Assembly: GCF_020216685.1 (NCBI RefSeq)
Contig: NZ_JAIWNS010000239.1
Span: 1 to 6,261 of the forward strand
DNA from: Methanospirillum hungatei
Lineage (GTDB): Archaea > Halobacteriota > Methanomicrobia > Methanomicrobiales > Methanospirillaceae
Reading direction: 5' to 3'
Length of the DNA stretch: 6,261 nt
The position numbers were made by a program, and so were the translations under genes. Of this stretch, positions 6,186 to 6,261 are shown one piece after another (the stretch's first letter is position 1; each line of letters opens with the position of its first letter). Under the pieces are notes generated by a model. The model had not been told where the DNA came from. It saw nothing but the letters and a program-made list of their open reading frames with translations, and did not search any database.

Positions 6186-6261
6186 ATGCCGGATGCACAT
6201 TTTTTGGGTACTGATTTGGATTTAGACAAGCATCCGGATTCCTCTGTCTCTGTTCTGTATG
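6186..6261 (+). CDS. N-terminus of a gene running off the window, possibly a receiver-domain protein
   Basis: Only 25 codons are visible, starting MPDAHFLGTDLDLDKHPD and ending SSVSVLY. The start is supported by the Shine-Dalgarno sequence at 6175-6180 and an upstream TATA-like box. In Methanomicrobiales, receiver-domain regulators and hybrid kinases often begin with a short leader followed by a beta-1 strand such as SVLYVDDE. The last visible residues (SVSVLY, with the next codon beginning with G as a Val codon would) fit that pattern, but the acidic residues that would prove it lie outside the window. If correct, a receiver protein is transcribed divergently from the membrane kinase and could be its partner. 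It could equally be an unrelated protein. Confidence 0.5.
   Translation, partial: MPDAHFLGTDLDLDKHPDSSVSVLY

Noticed and set aside
6091..6225. A 44-codon frame starting at ATG 6091, immediately after the TATA-like box
   Set aside because: A transcript from that box would begin downstream of this ATG; there is no Shine-Dalgarno sequence and no recognisable product.
6189..6237. An 8-bp perfect inverted repeat, CCGGATGC (6189-6196) and GCATCCGG (6230-6237)
   Set aside because: The arms are 33 bases apart, lie inside coding sequence, and an 8-bp match is not remarkable in a window this size.

Overview
The window looks like part of a euryarchaeal methanogen genome of the Methanomicrobiales type, most like Methanospirillum. 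This assignment is inferred from three things: multi-PAS histidine kinases with an R-H-D-I-x-N phosphorylation box, a PocR ligand-binding domain placed between PAS domains, and a receiver-domain remnant of the FTGRGREEV...YLQKGGDPKAQFAEL type. No rRNA, tRNA, CRISPR array, transposase gene or integrase was seen.

Layout from left to right. Bases 1 to about 90 are AT-rich and carry no recognisable gene. They join abruptly to the last third of a receiver (REC) domain, which runs in frame into a large soluble sensor kinase (+ strand, body 382-3402) with the order [REC remnant]-PAS-PAS-PAS-PocR-PAS-kinase. The front of this gene is missing. The phospho-acceptor Asp of REC is gone, and there is no ATG, GTG or TTG in frame between the TGA at 67 and the ATG at 382, which lies inside the first PAS domain. 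The gene is therefore either a 5'-truncated relic or makes a shortened kinase. Bases 3403-3611 hold only short, uncertain reading frames. At 3612-3995 is a small gene for a C2H2 zinc-finger protein with the front half of a pRiA4b ORF-3-like domain, apparently cut short at its C-terminus.

Converging on it from the right is a second, intact kinase (- strand, 4081-5898) with three membrane helices, a coiled coil, two PAS domains and a kinase core closely related to that of the first. Upstream of it is an AT-rich divergent promoter region (5899-6185). Beyond that a + strand gene starts at 6186 behind a strong Shine-Dalgarno sequence and runs off the window. Its last visible residues (SVSVLY) look like the first strand of a receiver domain, but only 25 codons are present.

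The region is a signal-transduction neighbourhood: two paralogous kinases, one damaged at its receiver end, and possibly a divergently transcribed receiver protein next to the membrane kinase. No output gene or target is visible. I do not see evidence for a wholly new system. The most informative oddities are the decapitated REC-PAS-PocR kinase, the truncated zinc-finger gene between the kinases, and the shared kinase-core motif.
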